From: Ecdyonurus torrentis
Taxonomy: Eukaryota > Arthropoda > Insecta > Ephemeroptera > Heptageniidae
NCBI GenBank assembly: GCA_949318235.1
Contig: OX439131.1
Coordinates: 13,045,700 to 13,109,699, forward strand
Reading direction: 5' to 3'
DNA: 64,000 nt
Positions within the stretch are counted from its first letter, which is position 1. Every line of letters begins with the position of its first letter. The notes beneath the pieces were generated by a model that made no database searches, was not told the origin of the DNA, and saw only the letters and a list, made by a program, of their open reading frames with translations. The position numbers were made by a program, and so were the translations under genes. This document shows positions 1-12,450 of the stretch, one piece after another.

Positions 1-136
1 GTGCTGATTTTATTTTATATTTAAATTAAAATTATTGTTAAATATAACAATAAAAAAAAGTGAATTATAGAAACAGAAAACATAAAACCATAATGCATTC
101 TGAAAGTTAAAAACATTTTACAATGCTTTTACTTAC

Positions 137-3100
137 TTGTCTCCATGCATTCCATAAATTTCTCAATAAATTCATTTGATAATGATCTCGTGCACTATTG
201 AGATGTTTCTCCACAGCAGATTGATTTGCAAGACGCCAAACACAAAACGATTTCTCTAAAATCCTCGTATTGTGATGTTGTTCTGCAACTAGAAAATATA
301 TTTCTCGAATTTCTAATGATTTTTTAAACACGCCAAAACCAAGTTTAAGACGTCTAAGACGACAGAATTTTAACGCTAGCTGTTCCAGAGCTCGTATTCG
401 AGCTTGTTCTTGTAGTTGTTGAACCTTTAATTCATGTTCAATTCTTTTCTCTTCTTCCAATTCTTCTCGTTTCAATCGTTCTTTTTCCTCTCGCAGTTTT
501 TGTTGTTCTATTATTCGTAACTTTGTTTTTTTCCTCAGTTCTTCTTTTCTCTTTTGCCTTTCTCTTTGTCTAGCTTCCATCTGTACGAGGAAATTTGGTT
601 TGGGTTTATTGTAATGACGATCGAGAATGGATGGAAATGTTGATTTCAAGTAATTTAATTTTCTTTGCATTGGAAGTGAAACTTCTTGTAAACTACTTTC
701 TAAATAAATTTGAGCTTGTTGTGCTGACCTTTCAGTTGCTAACTTTATTTGTTCTAATTTTAATTGATTTATTAGTTTTTGTTGTTCCCTTAATTTATTT
801 TTTTGTTGTATTACGATTTTTTCAAGTGATACTTGATCACTGGGGGTTGACATTTTTTCAACTTTAATTGAAATAGCCTTCGGTTTAATTTTAGCCTGTG
901 GCAGATACGGACAAATAAATTTTGTGTCTCTTCTTTTAATTGTGTTTGCTTTGGAAGCCTCTGTAGTTAATTCTGATACAAAATTATCAATTCTTGATAT
1001 TCGTTCAATATTTTCACCTTCAATTTTTTGGTGGATTTTATTTGAAATAGTTATATTCCGCCATTCTTTCCAATAATATGTTAAAATATCTGACGTATTT
1101 ATTTTTGGAGTCATTGGTTCTCTCTTAGTGATTTTTACATCAACTGTTTGAATTTGCACACTTTTATCTTGCACTACTGGAGGCAATTTATTTGTCATTA
1201 TTGCTCTAGCCTGGTTCACACCTTCAACTTTAATTGATCCCGCAAACAATTCTACAGTATTTTTTAAATCTCTTGAATTATGCATTTCATCACTACCTTC
1301 TTTTGATGTATTTATATCTTTGAAATATATATCATCCTGCTGCCCTATTTCTAATTTTAATATATTTTTGTCATTGCCTATTAATCTTATGTCTGCATAA
1401 TTGCAGCTTTTTGGACGTTGTTGACGCTTTCGAGATTTTTCAATAATGTAATGAGGATAACTTTCAAATTCAAATTGAGATGACTTTGCTAGATCCATTT
1501 TAAATTGTTTCAGTTCTCTATCGTAGGCTTTATTTTTATACCGAATTTCTTTTTCTAATAACTCTTCTTGTGACACAAGCCTGTTGAAAGAAAAAAAAAG
1601 TTAATAGAAAATTTTATATTTAAAGTTGCAATACATGTAATGATGTAATTTTATATTTTGCATAGTTCTTGTTGGTATAAGAATAAAATAGTAATTATTA
1701 TAAATATACTTTCAACTTAAAATAAAATCTTACAATTGTAAATGTTTATACAAGTGTAAGCCAGATATACAGTATTATAATAAATATATGTCTTCTTACT
1801 ATATAGGGGTATATAATACTTAAAATGTTTAAAATATTACTGCTTTTATTCTAAATGAGCTCGGTAATTTGTAAATTTATTTAAATTCGTTGAAAAAAAA
1901 AAGAACTGTTTGGAAGATTTTTTAAATTAAAATAACATATTATATATTATATAATAAGTGACTTAAAAAATCACTTCAATATACTACATCCATTCTTTCA
2001 ACAAGGTGTATCAGTCCCATATTGAAGGCCTGCAGGACTTGCAAAATAATCATTTTTGATATTTAAAAATAGTATAAACTTGATTTAATAGTTTAAAAAA
2101 AAACGAATAAAATAGTAAAGAAAAAAAAAACTATAGCTCTCTCAGAATATGCAAAAAATAATTAAAAAAAAAATTATATATATAAAAAAAAAGAAGCTTA
2201 AATGTTAATACGTATACAATTAAGAGCCGTATATTATCACAATAGTCTGACACTGTCATATAGCATCCATACAAAACAAAAATATTAATAATATTACAAC
2301 CCTTTAATATATAATATTATAATATGTATTTATTGCAGTGGCACCAAATCGTTAAAATAAACAGAAGACAAATATGAAGCATACCTTTTCGCTTCAACGA
2401 TGATTTCAGTTTTATCAATCGGTTTTTTACTCCTCATTTGCTTAGAACGTTCCTTTACCTGCACAATAAAAGTAGAAAAAAAATTAGAGGTCTAAAAATT
2501 ACAATATTATACATAGAAAAAAAAAAGCCATAAAGTGAATAGGAGATTTACTATAACCAAAAATAACTTCATGCATTTTTTTAATGCTGTTTTGAAGTCC
2601 TAAGTATAATTTTGCTAAATATGTATGTAGGTGTATCCGTCAAAGACTATAACATAGAAAAAAAATGTTCTAAATAAAAGAAAAGCCACAAAATTTATAG
2701 AAGATGCAAATTGTGAGTTATTATATACATTAAAATTATATTTATATCAGGGACCGGAACCGCCTCTAATATTTGGTTCTTAAAAAGCTGTTCTCAATGA
2801 GTGGTACTTTGGAACCGGTTCCCAGAACCGGTTCTAGGAACCGCTTCAAAAAAAGCGGTTCTGAGCGGTTCCGCGGGTTAAAAAAAATTCTAATAATAAC
2901 TAAGAAAGGAAAAAAATTAAATTATTATATTTTTATATTAATATTTCAAATAATAAGTCAATAATAAATATAACCTAGGTTATATGTTTCTTTTTAAGGC
3001 ATCCTATGGATACGTAAAATGTTAAAATACGCATTTTTAAAGCCAAAAATCACGAGTACGATTAGTTATATAGTCAAAAGTTACTTTTTTATACATTTTT

Positions 3101-3918
3101 AGAGAGATCTTTAAAAATATTTTAATTTTTGAGAACCGGTTTTGAAAAGGCGGTTATTAGGAACCGATTCCTAGAACCGGTTCTGAAAAAGCGATTCTTA
3201 AAGAACCACTTCCCAGAACCGCTTCCAGAAAAAGCGGTTCTCGGAACCGCCTAAAAAAAGCGGTTCTCGGAACCGGAACCGCGTTCCGCGCGGTCCCTGA
3301 TTTACATACATAAAGTAAAACATTTTGGCATATATATAAATATATTGTACAATATAATTATCTGATATTATTATATGTAATGTTAAATGCATTATATTAT
3401 ATATTTTTTACTAATTTTACATCGATTTCACTTTTTTTTTTTTTAACGCATTGAAAGAAAAGTTATCGCATGATATGATACAAATCTACGAGTTATAATT
3501 GATGGGGGACATTATACTTAAATGTCACTCATTGCATAGCATGCGATTTTTAATAAATAAACAGTCGAGTATGAGTATAAAGTCAATATAATTTTATCAA
3601 ATATCATTATAGTAGGACACGTAAAGAAAAACATACGCAGTTTAAATTTATTAGCAGAAAATAACAAATAAATGTAATAAGTTTTATAAAGTAATTGAAT
3701 CAGTTACAAAATATATAAATAAAAAATAAATTAATATTAACTTTTTTTACCTTATGGTGCCTCATATTCATTTCTAAATGAGGATCAGACGCAAGCAGAA
3801 CTTCTTCTGCCTCATACATTTTTTCTTTTTGCTGTTTTGTTATTATTTCAGCTTGAAAAAGTTCATCCATTGTATTTCTTACATTTTCAGGAGGTGATAT
3901 TTCATTTCTCCAAGCCAT
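137..3918 (-). CDS. CCDC191: CCDC191-like coiled-coil protein (partial, continues past left edge)
   Basis: Probable cytoskeletal or centrosome-associated coiled-coil protein; family assignment is from overall resemblance to CCDC191 and the function is inferred. Exons on the minus strand: 3918-3751 (starts MAWRNEISPPENV), 2458-2385, 1580-137; phases join cleanly (168+74+1444 nt, 562 codons). The open frame runs on to a stop at 107, but a strong donor (CAA|gtaagt, 136-131) suggests that the exon ends at 137 and the gene continues outside the window. The large exon has a charged Glu/Lys/Arg/Gln coiled coil encoded by roughly 430-580, followed by Trp-rich Sfi1/CCDC191-like segments (FCVWRLAN, LWNAWRQ). 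The start is the first ATG of the exon facing WDR45. Intron 1 (2459-3750) carries a hAT-like element. A C-terminal part is missing, so full length cannot be judged. Confidence 0.72.
2748..3299. mobile_element. hAT-like non-autonomous DNA transposon (552 bp)
   Basis: Begins CAGGGACCGG and ends CGCGCGGTCCCTG, imperfect terminal inverted repeats of hAT type. The flanking 8-mers ATTTATAT (2740-2747) and ATTTACAT (3300-3307) match at 7 of 8 positions, as expected of a hAT target duplication. Both subterminal regions are dense arrays of GGAACCG/CGGTTCC variants in alternating orientation, with an AT-rich middle. No transposase frame. Lies in intron 1 of the CCDC191-like gene. Confidence 0.75.
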
Positions 3919-4267
3919 TTGTCACAGACTCCGAAATTTAATGATGAAAATGTAAAGAGCGCTCGCTCTCTAAAAGTTGTGTGTATTTGGTTGTCATGGT
4001 AACGGAGGGAACGTAAGACGATTATTGAATCGATTAGTCCCAAAATCGAGATCGATCGAATCGATGTTAGAAACAGCTGGTGATTGTTGACGTTCGTTCG
4101 TTCATGTTTTTCTCCGTGAAATGAGACGCAGTTTTTAATTTCAACAGATTATGTATTTTAATATTATGTGTCTGTAAAATATATATATATTTGTGATATG
4201 CTTAGAGTATTTAAAAATTGCCATGATTTGTGATAGATTACAAATATCCTGAAACAAAGACTTTGTG
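3919..4267. promoter_or_regulatory. Shared 349-bp bidirectional promoter/5'UTR region
   Basis: The start codons of the CCDC191-like gene (minus) and WDR45 (plus) face each other with only 349 bp between them, so both promoters and both 5'UTRs must lie here or overlap unless an upstream non-coding exon exists. The stretch is less AT-rich than its surroundings around 3960-4110. I see no clear TATA box, as is common in divergent housekeeping promoters. Promoter function is inferred from geometry only. Confidence 0.5.
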
Positions 4268-6565
4268 ATGGCCTCCAACACTGGGAAAGGCATTTTTAAT
4301 TTACGTTTCAATCAAGACCAAGGTTTGTGAAACCCCTAGGCAACATATGCGCATGAATTTTTGCATTTAACATATTTCACATTTTTTAAATGTCAGATTC
4401 ACAATTTTATTTTATTGCTATCTGTTGAAATCTGAACGTAAGACAAAAAATAAAAGCAAATTTCATGATTTTCAAACAAAAATTAAAATCCACATGCATT
4501 TTACATAAACCTTGATGCGAAAGGACTGACAGAGTGGTGCAGTATTTTGTTTGATCGATTTTCTCTTTAACACATATGATGTTTTTTAAATTATCTGTAA
4601 GTTTATTTTAAACAATAAACATTGTTTTCTTTCCTTACGTTTAAAAGGACAAATTCTTTATTATTTTGACAGAAAATATGTTACATATTATGTATGTATG
4701 TGTGACACAAAAAAGAAAGCGCTTATCTGGGCTACGAAATTGTTGCTTCATATTATTTTGTAATGACGTCATCTTCGTTTGTGAATGTACATATACATAC
4801 ATACATACAATTAATAATCTAAATAGATAGGCTAACTTTGGACATTCTATTTTTTTTTATTATATTATAGTTATTATTATTTTTTTTTACATATTTATAG
4901 TCATATTTCTTTACTATGATTAGAGCGTTTATTTATTTTTTTTCTGCCAAAATTAATGACATATATTATGTATTGTTGACTCTCTCTCCCCCGGCTCCTC
5001 CTCTCTTCTTGATATTTTTTATGTATGCACACACACGATTGTGATAGTTTATTTTATCATTCAAGAATCTTGCGCTAAATTTGCAGACTTATTTTCTTAA
5101 AAGAGAAAAACACGTGCTGCATTTAAATGGTAAAATCAATTATCACAATCGTGTGTACAGTAAAAATAGTTTGCATATATATGTATATTTTAATTGCATG
5201 TACATACCTGCTAGTGTAAACAAAATTAACAATGAATGCTTAATTGTCTTATTATTTCAGGTTGTTTTTCATGTTGTATGGAGAGTGGTCTCCGAATATA
5301 TAATGTAGATCCACTAGTAGAAAAGTCTCACTATGGTAGGTTCAATAATATAAAAATATAATAAAATAAATACATAAAACAATATTAATAATAAAAACAA
5401 CTAGCTATAATTGATTCTTATAATTTCAGATATCGGCCTAGTAGGAAGTGTTGCTCATTGTGAAATGTTACATCGCACAAACTTAATTGCATTTAGTGGT
5501 GGAGCTCCAAGACCTAAGTTTGCAGACAATACAGTACTAGTCTATGATGATCATTCTAAAAAATTTGTACTTGAATTTACTTTTCCCACACAAGTTAAAG
5601 CAATTAGACTACGTAGAGATAAGTAAGTTAAAATTTGTTTTATTTGTAAATATTTAAAAATTAATAAATATTAGGAAAAAATCGTCTATGCGATAGTTGA
5701 TAATTATAAAAGATTTGATAGAAAAACGCTTATAGGAAAAATTGGGGAATTATCTCCCATTCCCCAGTTTTTCCTAATCTATCTATGATGTGTTTTTCTA
5801 TCAAATCTTTTATAAATATCATATCATATATATGTATCAATTTAAGGAAAAAACCATCGCGGTTAGGATCAATATTAAAGAAAAGGATAGAATAACCAGC
5901 AAGGGCCTTACCACAGTAGAAGTTCTATGGAGAGGTCGAAGTCTCACATGGCACAGTGTTTTGTTATAAAAAAGTTATAAAAAGTTATAAAATGAACTTT
6001 TTTATAACAAAACACTGTGCCATGCGAGACTTCGACCTCTCCATAGAACTTCTACTGTGGTAAGGCCCTTGCTGGTTATTCTATCCTTTTCTTTAATATC
6101 ATATATATATAAATATCTTTAAAAAAAATAAATATTTTTATTCATAAATATTTATAATTCTATTTTACAGGCTAGTGGTTGCATTAAGAAGACAAATTCA
6201 CGTCTTCTCGTTCCCTGAACCTGCTCAGAGGTTATTGACCCTAGAAACACGTGACAATCCCCTAGGTTTGTGTGAATTGAGTCCTCTGTCCACTGCGGAA
6301 CGGCAACTGCTTGTTTTTCCTGGACACAAAGCAGGCAGTGTACAACTTGTTGTAAGTACAATATTATGTTGATACTTGAACAACAATTGCCAGCCATCTA
6401 CATACACTATACTGCCTTGCTAGTAGAGATGGCTGAGCATCTTTGAAAACCCGCATTTATAAAAATAATACTTTTTTTTTATAATTTTAATTATTTTTAT
6501 TTTATTAAGATTGTTTGGAAAAAATTACTTTAAAATTGTAATAAAATTGGGTTACTACTAGTAAA

Positions 6566-6628
<63 letters not shown>

Positions 6629-7807
6629 TCTCTCTTTTAAACAACCAACTTTTTGTTTCTCCCTAGGACTTGGGAGGTGCGGAAGGTGCCGGCAGCTCAA
6701 GTGCTCCAGTCACAATAAATGCTCACCAAGGAGAGTTAGCATGTCTAGCAGTAAATCCCCAAGGTTCAATGGTAGCCACAGCCTCTAATAAAGGTACCTT
6801 GATTCGTGTATGGGATGTAGCACGTAGATCTCAACTAGTGGAGTTAAGAAGAGGCTCAGACCCTGCAACACTTTACTGGTAAGTACTCAGCAAAATAATT
6901 ATTGGGATACAGTAATTTACTTATCAAGTGTGTATATTACAGTATCAACTTCAGTCGTGACTCGGAGTTTTTGTGCTGCTCCAGTGACAAAGGCACAATT
7001 CATATATTTGCACTCAAGCACACCCACCTCAATCGCAGATCAACGTAAGTTACAATTTATAATAACTAGAATACAGTATGCCTTGCATAATATAAGAAGT
7101 ATGTATTGTAAGTATATACTAATTATTTTTGTATAGGTTCTCTAAAATGGGCTTCCTTGGTAACTACGTAGAGTCACAGTGGGCTCTAGCCAACTTTACT
7201 GTGCCTCCCGAGTGCGCCTGTATCTGCGCCTTTGGCACTCGTAGTTCTGTCATAGGTGAGACTTACTTTTATTCTTTAAACAATTTGCATGCCTTAAATA
7301 CATAAAAAATTATCCATTATTATTAATGTGTTTCAAAATACCAATAATAGTAAAATGTTACACTAATTGCTTAATTAATTAATTTCTATCTTTGTCTTTT
7401 TTAAAGAAGCATGAATTGTACAATGACCCTTGTCGGTGATCAATGTAATTATTAATTAATAACACTAATAGAAATAATCCTTGCCAATCATGCATGGTGT
7501 GTTTGTATGTTTTGTATAGTATTTTTAAAACAAGTAAATACAGTGATAAAATTCTCAAAAATAATAATGAAAAACAAAACAAAACATTTTTTGAAACACT
7601 ATAAGCCATTTTTACTTTCACACGTACTCAAGTTCTTAAATATTATGTAACACAAGAATATTTATGAGTATGTAATGTACATTCTGTAATTTTTCAGCAA
7701 TATGTCTGGATGGTACGTTCCACAAGTATGTGTTCAATACAGAAGGCAACTGCAACCGAGAAGCATTTGACGTTTTTCTAGATGTGTGTGGGGATGATGA
7801 ATTCTAG
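4268..7807 (+). CDS. WDR45: WD repeat domain phosphoinositide-interacting protein 4 (WDR45/WIPI4)
   Basis: PROPPIN-family beta-propeller that binds PI3P at forming autophagosomes and acts with ATG2 in phagophore growth (family knowledge). Exons: 4268-4322, 5261-5335, 5430-5622, 6171-6351, 6667-6878, 6943-7044, 7137-7255, 7698-7807 (TAG). They sum to 1047 nt, 348 aa, close to the usual ~360. All introns are GT-AG with matching phases. The lipid-binding LRRG motif is at about residues 228-231 ([13 protein letters not shown]). The N-terminal FNQDQ and the C-terminal [17 protein letters not shown] match WIPI4 better than WIPI3. Intron 3 contains two foldback elements and intron 4 a (CT)n tract. 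A polyadenylation signal AATAAA is at 8015-8020. Head-to-head with the CCDC191-like gene. Confidence 0.93.
5708..5812. repeat. Short foldback element in WDR45 intron 3
   Basis: Inverted arms: AAAAGATTTGATAGAAAAAC (5708-5727) returns as its complement ending at about 5812, and GGAAAAATTGGGGAAT pairs with ATTCCCCAGTTTTTCC. A relative with the same terminal 20 bases is at 42531-42664. Confidence 0.6.
5846..6101. repeat. Foldback element with ~100-bp arms in WDR45 intron 3
   Basis: Left arm about 5872-5975 and right arm about 5998-6099 are near-perfect reverse complements (for example CCAGCAAGGGCCTTACCACA against TGTGGTAAGGCCCTTGCTGG). The left edge AGGAAAAAACCATCGCGGTTAG also begins fragments near 35541 and 39990 and resembles the edge of the hammerhead-bearing repeats at 40747 and 41632. 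Confidence 0.7.
6571..6625. repeat. (CT)n microsatellite
   Basis: Uninterrupted CT dinucleotides about 55 bp long, immediately upstream of the acceptor of WDR45 exon 5; it may serve as an extended polypyrimidine tract. Confidence 0.9.
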
Positions 7808-10800
7808 CAGCTCGTGTCACTCGTGTGTATATTATGCGCAATATCACAGTTATTTACAACAATTTTACTAGAAAGGTGACATCACTTCACTTCTCTAGTC
7901 ATCATTAATGTTTCTATATTATTTAAAAACATTTTTGCTTACTCAACAAAATACAATTTAATATTAAAATGTATAAATTATAGTTAAAAAGAAAAGTTGT
8001 TTTTTTATAATAAAAATAAAGTTGTAGGTCCAAGTAGGTTTTGATAGAATTTTTATGATTTTTTTATACCCATTTTTTAGTACATTGATAATTTTAATTG
8101 AATAATTTTTTATTTCAATGTTTAATTACTTTTGCTGGTGTGTTTGTCCTAATAAATAAATAATAATAATAATAATAATTGCCTTTTATGTGAAGTATTA
8201 TAAGTTTGCTTCATGTTAATAAATTTTGAAATGAATATAAATGATTATAATGATGGCTCATGGTGTAAATAATTAACAATATTAATAGCTATGCATAACA
8301 TAATATTCCTCATCTTACATTCTGGTCTTTTTGTTTTTATTTGAAAAAAATATAAATTCATGCAATTAGCTTGAAAATAAAAATAGTGTATTTATAAAAT
8401 TGTTGTACATTATTAGATCTTTGAAAAAATTTAACTTTTTAAACATTTGTACATTTTGTTTTTTTTAAGTAAATGTGTAACATAACATACAACATTGTTT
8501 CATATTGTAATTATATTATACGTACTATTATAATATATGATAAACATTGCTGCATAAATAAAGCATTGTAATTGTATGTTTGCATGCAATAAATAGTTCA
8601 TGTAAACTAAAACGAGGATAAATATAAACAAATTTTATAAAATTATTTAATTTTCTTTTGATTTTTTTATATGGTAACCTGGGTGTGTTTAATAATTTAA
8701 TAATGAAAATAAAATGAAATAGCTTCTAAGATGGACAGTTTAGTATAATTCTGTACAGTACAGTACTGTATATTACATTACATGAGGCATTGGTTGTAGT
8801 TACAATTTTTATGGGAAAAGGAAATTTTAAAAATTTGTTTCTTCTAAATTTCTTGCAAGTTAATTATTAAAAATTTAATCTATAAATTTGCAGTTGAAAA
8901 GTAGTGATAAGATATACTTCTTCCCTCTCATAATAATTGAAAAAAAAAATGTAAGCACATTGCTTGATAGGCATGGTAATATGAAGTTGTCTTTAAGTGT
9001 TGTTAAATCATTTATACTTCATAACCATTGCTTTACAGAAGTCAGGTTCATACAGGGAAAAGGCATGTGAGCTACTTGAACTTACTGGGTGGGTAGTTAA
9101 AACGAAATTATTGAACGGTGAACGGCCACATGGGTCATCAACACGCACTCGACAACCAATAATTAACCACAATTAACTTATATAGCTAGGATGATCAGCT
9201 CAGTCACATAAATCCAAACTTGTGACGATTTATAGCTTAGTAAAAGATTTACGTTTATGTGTTTATGTCACAGTTTCTCCTCCAAATCAAGTTGTGAAAA
9301 GCGCATACGTGGTCTCGCGTTGCATAGCTTCTCATATAGCTATATAATATGCTATATGATGGCTATATGTATACCTAAAATTATAGATTTTGATTCAGAA
9401 AGGGTTTCGTTTAAAAAAATAATAATACAAGTGAAATAACTGTCTTCAAGAACCGATTTAACAAGGCATAGTTAGAAAGCAACTAATTTCAGGAACCAAT
9501 TAATTTTTTTTGTATACAGTATTTCAGAGAAAACAAAAAACAAATTTCAAGGCTGCTATTGATCCTTATCACTTATTCTGTAAAAGTGCGTCGTCAAAAC
9601 AGAACATATAACATATCTTTTGGTTGTGCTGAATCTTGCAACACTAATATTACTAATAAGGAGTGTCTAAGCGTATAATAATACGGCACATACAAGCTCA
9701 AAAGAACCTGCCACTTTTTATTATTTTTATTTTTTATGTTTTGTTGTTTTGTTGATTAAAAATAGAATTGAAGTTGTATCCTGCAGAGTATGCACCACGC
9801 GTAGCTTACATATGCAACTGGTTGCCTAGTTACATATCTTGCAGGCGCCGTGCATTTACATCAAAGTTTTAATAAAATTTATTGAACACTATTTATTGCA
9901 TTGTTTGAAATTGTCACAATTAGTCTCAATCACAAGAAAAACAATCATATAATAATAATAAAAGTTCTGGTCTGAAAAAGTATAATAGTCTTTCTGATAT
10001 ACATACTTGTTAGAGAACCTAAATTCGTATTGACTTTTGAAAGGCCTGATAAAGGCACACACACACTTAATTATACACACAACACTCACATGCAAACACT
10101 CCGTTTCTCTTGGACTCTCTTTGCTGATGAAACTTATAAACATATATACGAGTTAACAAGATTTTTCATTAAACAATATAATAGTGAATATTATAGTGTT
10201 TATAAACAATCAAACTACTCCAACAAACCTCCGTGAATGATATAATTACTTTTCTCACTTATCAATCTCATGATTATGACCATGGGTCTTTAATTTTTTT
10301 TATTATAGGTACATATATTTGTTACTATATTTACTTTCTATAAATGAACATAAAAAGCAGAAGCTCGACTTTCAAATTTTAAAGAGGAAGAACAAAGAAC
10401 CTTCTAACTATAATATTACTTACGTTATTAGTATAGTTTTAAATTGAGATGTACTGTACATTACATAAACATAACAAGCAACTTTATTTATGTTTACAGT
10501 AATCGTATGGTAACAAAAAAATAATGTTAAAAAATTTAAGGATAGAGTAAGAGGGATGTTAGGTTAGAGCAATGTAAACAAATGGAGCTGTTCACACATC
10601 ATGTAATTTTCAAATACGTGAACGTCTCGATTCGTTTAAATTGTTGCAACTTAGTTTATCCGTCAAAGTTATCAAAGTTTATCGGTCGACGCAAGTCAAA
10701 TTTATGCATCATGTGAATAATACTCGATGTGAATAAAATTTTACTATACTAATGCGTATTTGTGTAATACAAAGACTTTTTTTATAATCATGAATATTTT

Positions 10801-11971
10801 AAAATAAAATGATAAATTTAACTTACTATATGTCGTAAGAAATTTTACTTCTTTTTTTTTAAAAATTCTAAATTAAAAAAACAAAAACATTAATCGTGTT
10901 AAATGTAACGTTTTTTTTTTTTAATTATTATCTATTAAACACAGTAGTATTGTTCGTAAACCCTGTTTTCTTATTGCACCAAAAAATTCGCATTACATTA
11001 GAATATTATATAACCATCGTCATTTTAGGAACAGAGAACAGGGTTTACGAACAGCATTACACTGTGTGTACAACATACATCACATCTAAACATTCAATTG
11101 ATAGATAAATGTAATGTAGAATGTATTTTTATCGTAAAATTTATCTGCTTGTTCAAAGTTAGAAATTAAGTATCACTATAATTGCTTTGTATTCATCATA
11201 AATCATAAAAGCTATGCAAATTTAACTATAATAAAATTGCTTTATTTATTTTGTTTGCTTGTTCTTGGATTGCACAATGTTCTCTATTTTATAAATATAA
11301 TTAATGTAGTTTATAAAATATATAAACAAAATGATAAAACTTGATTGTCAAAACACGTCATATTTGAAGTCCATTTTTTATATAATATGGTAGGGCTCAT
11401 ATTATTTAACACCTCTGTAAATTTATATTATATTCATATTGTAATTAAAACCAAATGTTTTGAATTTAAATTCTATAAATTCTTTATTTGTGCCATATAG
11501 TACAGTCACGTGTCACTTTAATATAATACAATATTCAAAACGTTTATACTGTTTTTATTATTATTATTATTATTATTTTATTTTTATTTTTTTACTTTCT
11601 TTATACCTATATTTATTCTATATTTTTTTGTAGATGTTTAACCTTGGCAGATGCATTGTTTTTGTATACTGATTGTAGGAGAAAGAAATGAATAAAGAAT
11701 TTTGAATTTTGAATTTTTTTTTTTGACCTATAAGTATTGTTCATAGGACGCGTAAATTTACACGTCGTATGAAAATCATTGATACAATTTTTTAAGTTAT
11801 TACGTTATTTATTACCATACATACATTATGCAGTATAAGTATATTAACTATACGTTATTAATTGTAATAGTTATTAAAAAATATGACTAAAACTGTAAAA
11901 ATTATTTAAAATCATTTATTTCATTTCTTTCTCCTACAATCAGTATACAAATACAATGCATCTGCCAAGGT

Positions 11972-12061
<90 letters not shown>

Positions 12062-12289
12062 GTTATTATTATATTCATTATATATACAGTATATCTCAAG
12101 AAAATTGTGTATTTTGTTATTATAAAGCAAACAGTGGTAGAGTGGAATTAAATTACAATTAAAAGAAGTGGTTTATTTTATGAGATAATTAGATTTAGTA
12201 AATTGTTAACATGCGACATTATACTGTAAAGCGTTGATAATGTTGATGCAAATAAAATGTGTCCAAAATTTTTTTTTTATTTACAATAT

Positions 12290-12327
<38 letters not shown>

Positions 12328-12365
12328 TAAATTAATTTTTTATTTTTAATTACATATAATTTTAA

Positions 12366-12431
<66 letters not shown>

Positions 12432-12450
12432 CATGAAATTGAGTGATTAT
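7808..12450. other. Intergenic region between WDR45 and the P450 gene (convergent 3' ends)
   Basis: No supported gene. It contains the WDR45 3'UTR, a small inverted-repeat element (10951-11053), a ~50-bp inverted pair of a LINE-tail-like sequence (GGAGAAAGAAATGAATAAA at about 11675; its complement at about 11918-11936), (TA)n tracts at 11974-12058 and 12373-12430, and a poly-A run at 12297-12325. Scattered open frames of 60-84 codons have no recognisable protein features. Confidence 0.6.
10951..11053. mobile_element. MITE with TGTTCGTAAACCCTGTT termini (complete copy)
   Basis: Starts TGTTCGTAAACCCTGTTTTC and ends AGAACAGGGTTTACGAACA, near-perfect terminal inverted repeats around a ~65-bp core that includes GCACCAAAAAATTCGCATT and ATCGTCATTTTAGGA. 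Relatives occur near 19043-19125, 29925-30212 (nested copies) and 59651-59745. Confidence 0.7.

Noticed and set aside
595..867. 90-codon plus-strand frame
   Set aside because: Antisense shadow of the CCDC191-like exon; hydrophobic composition comes from the complement of Lys/Glu codons.
3050..3300. CRISPR-like array of GGAACCG units
   Set aside because: Units are 7-12 bp, in both orientations and without spacers of constant length; the context is a eukaryotic intron.
2773..3392. Open frames with Arg/Gly/Phe repeats
   Set aside because: Translation of the GGAACCG arrays of the hAT-like element.
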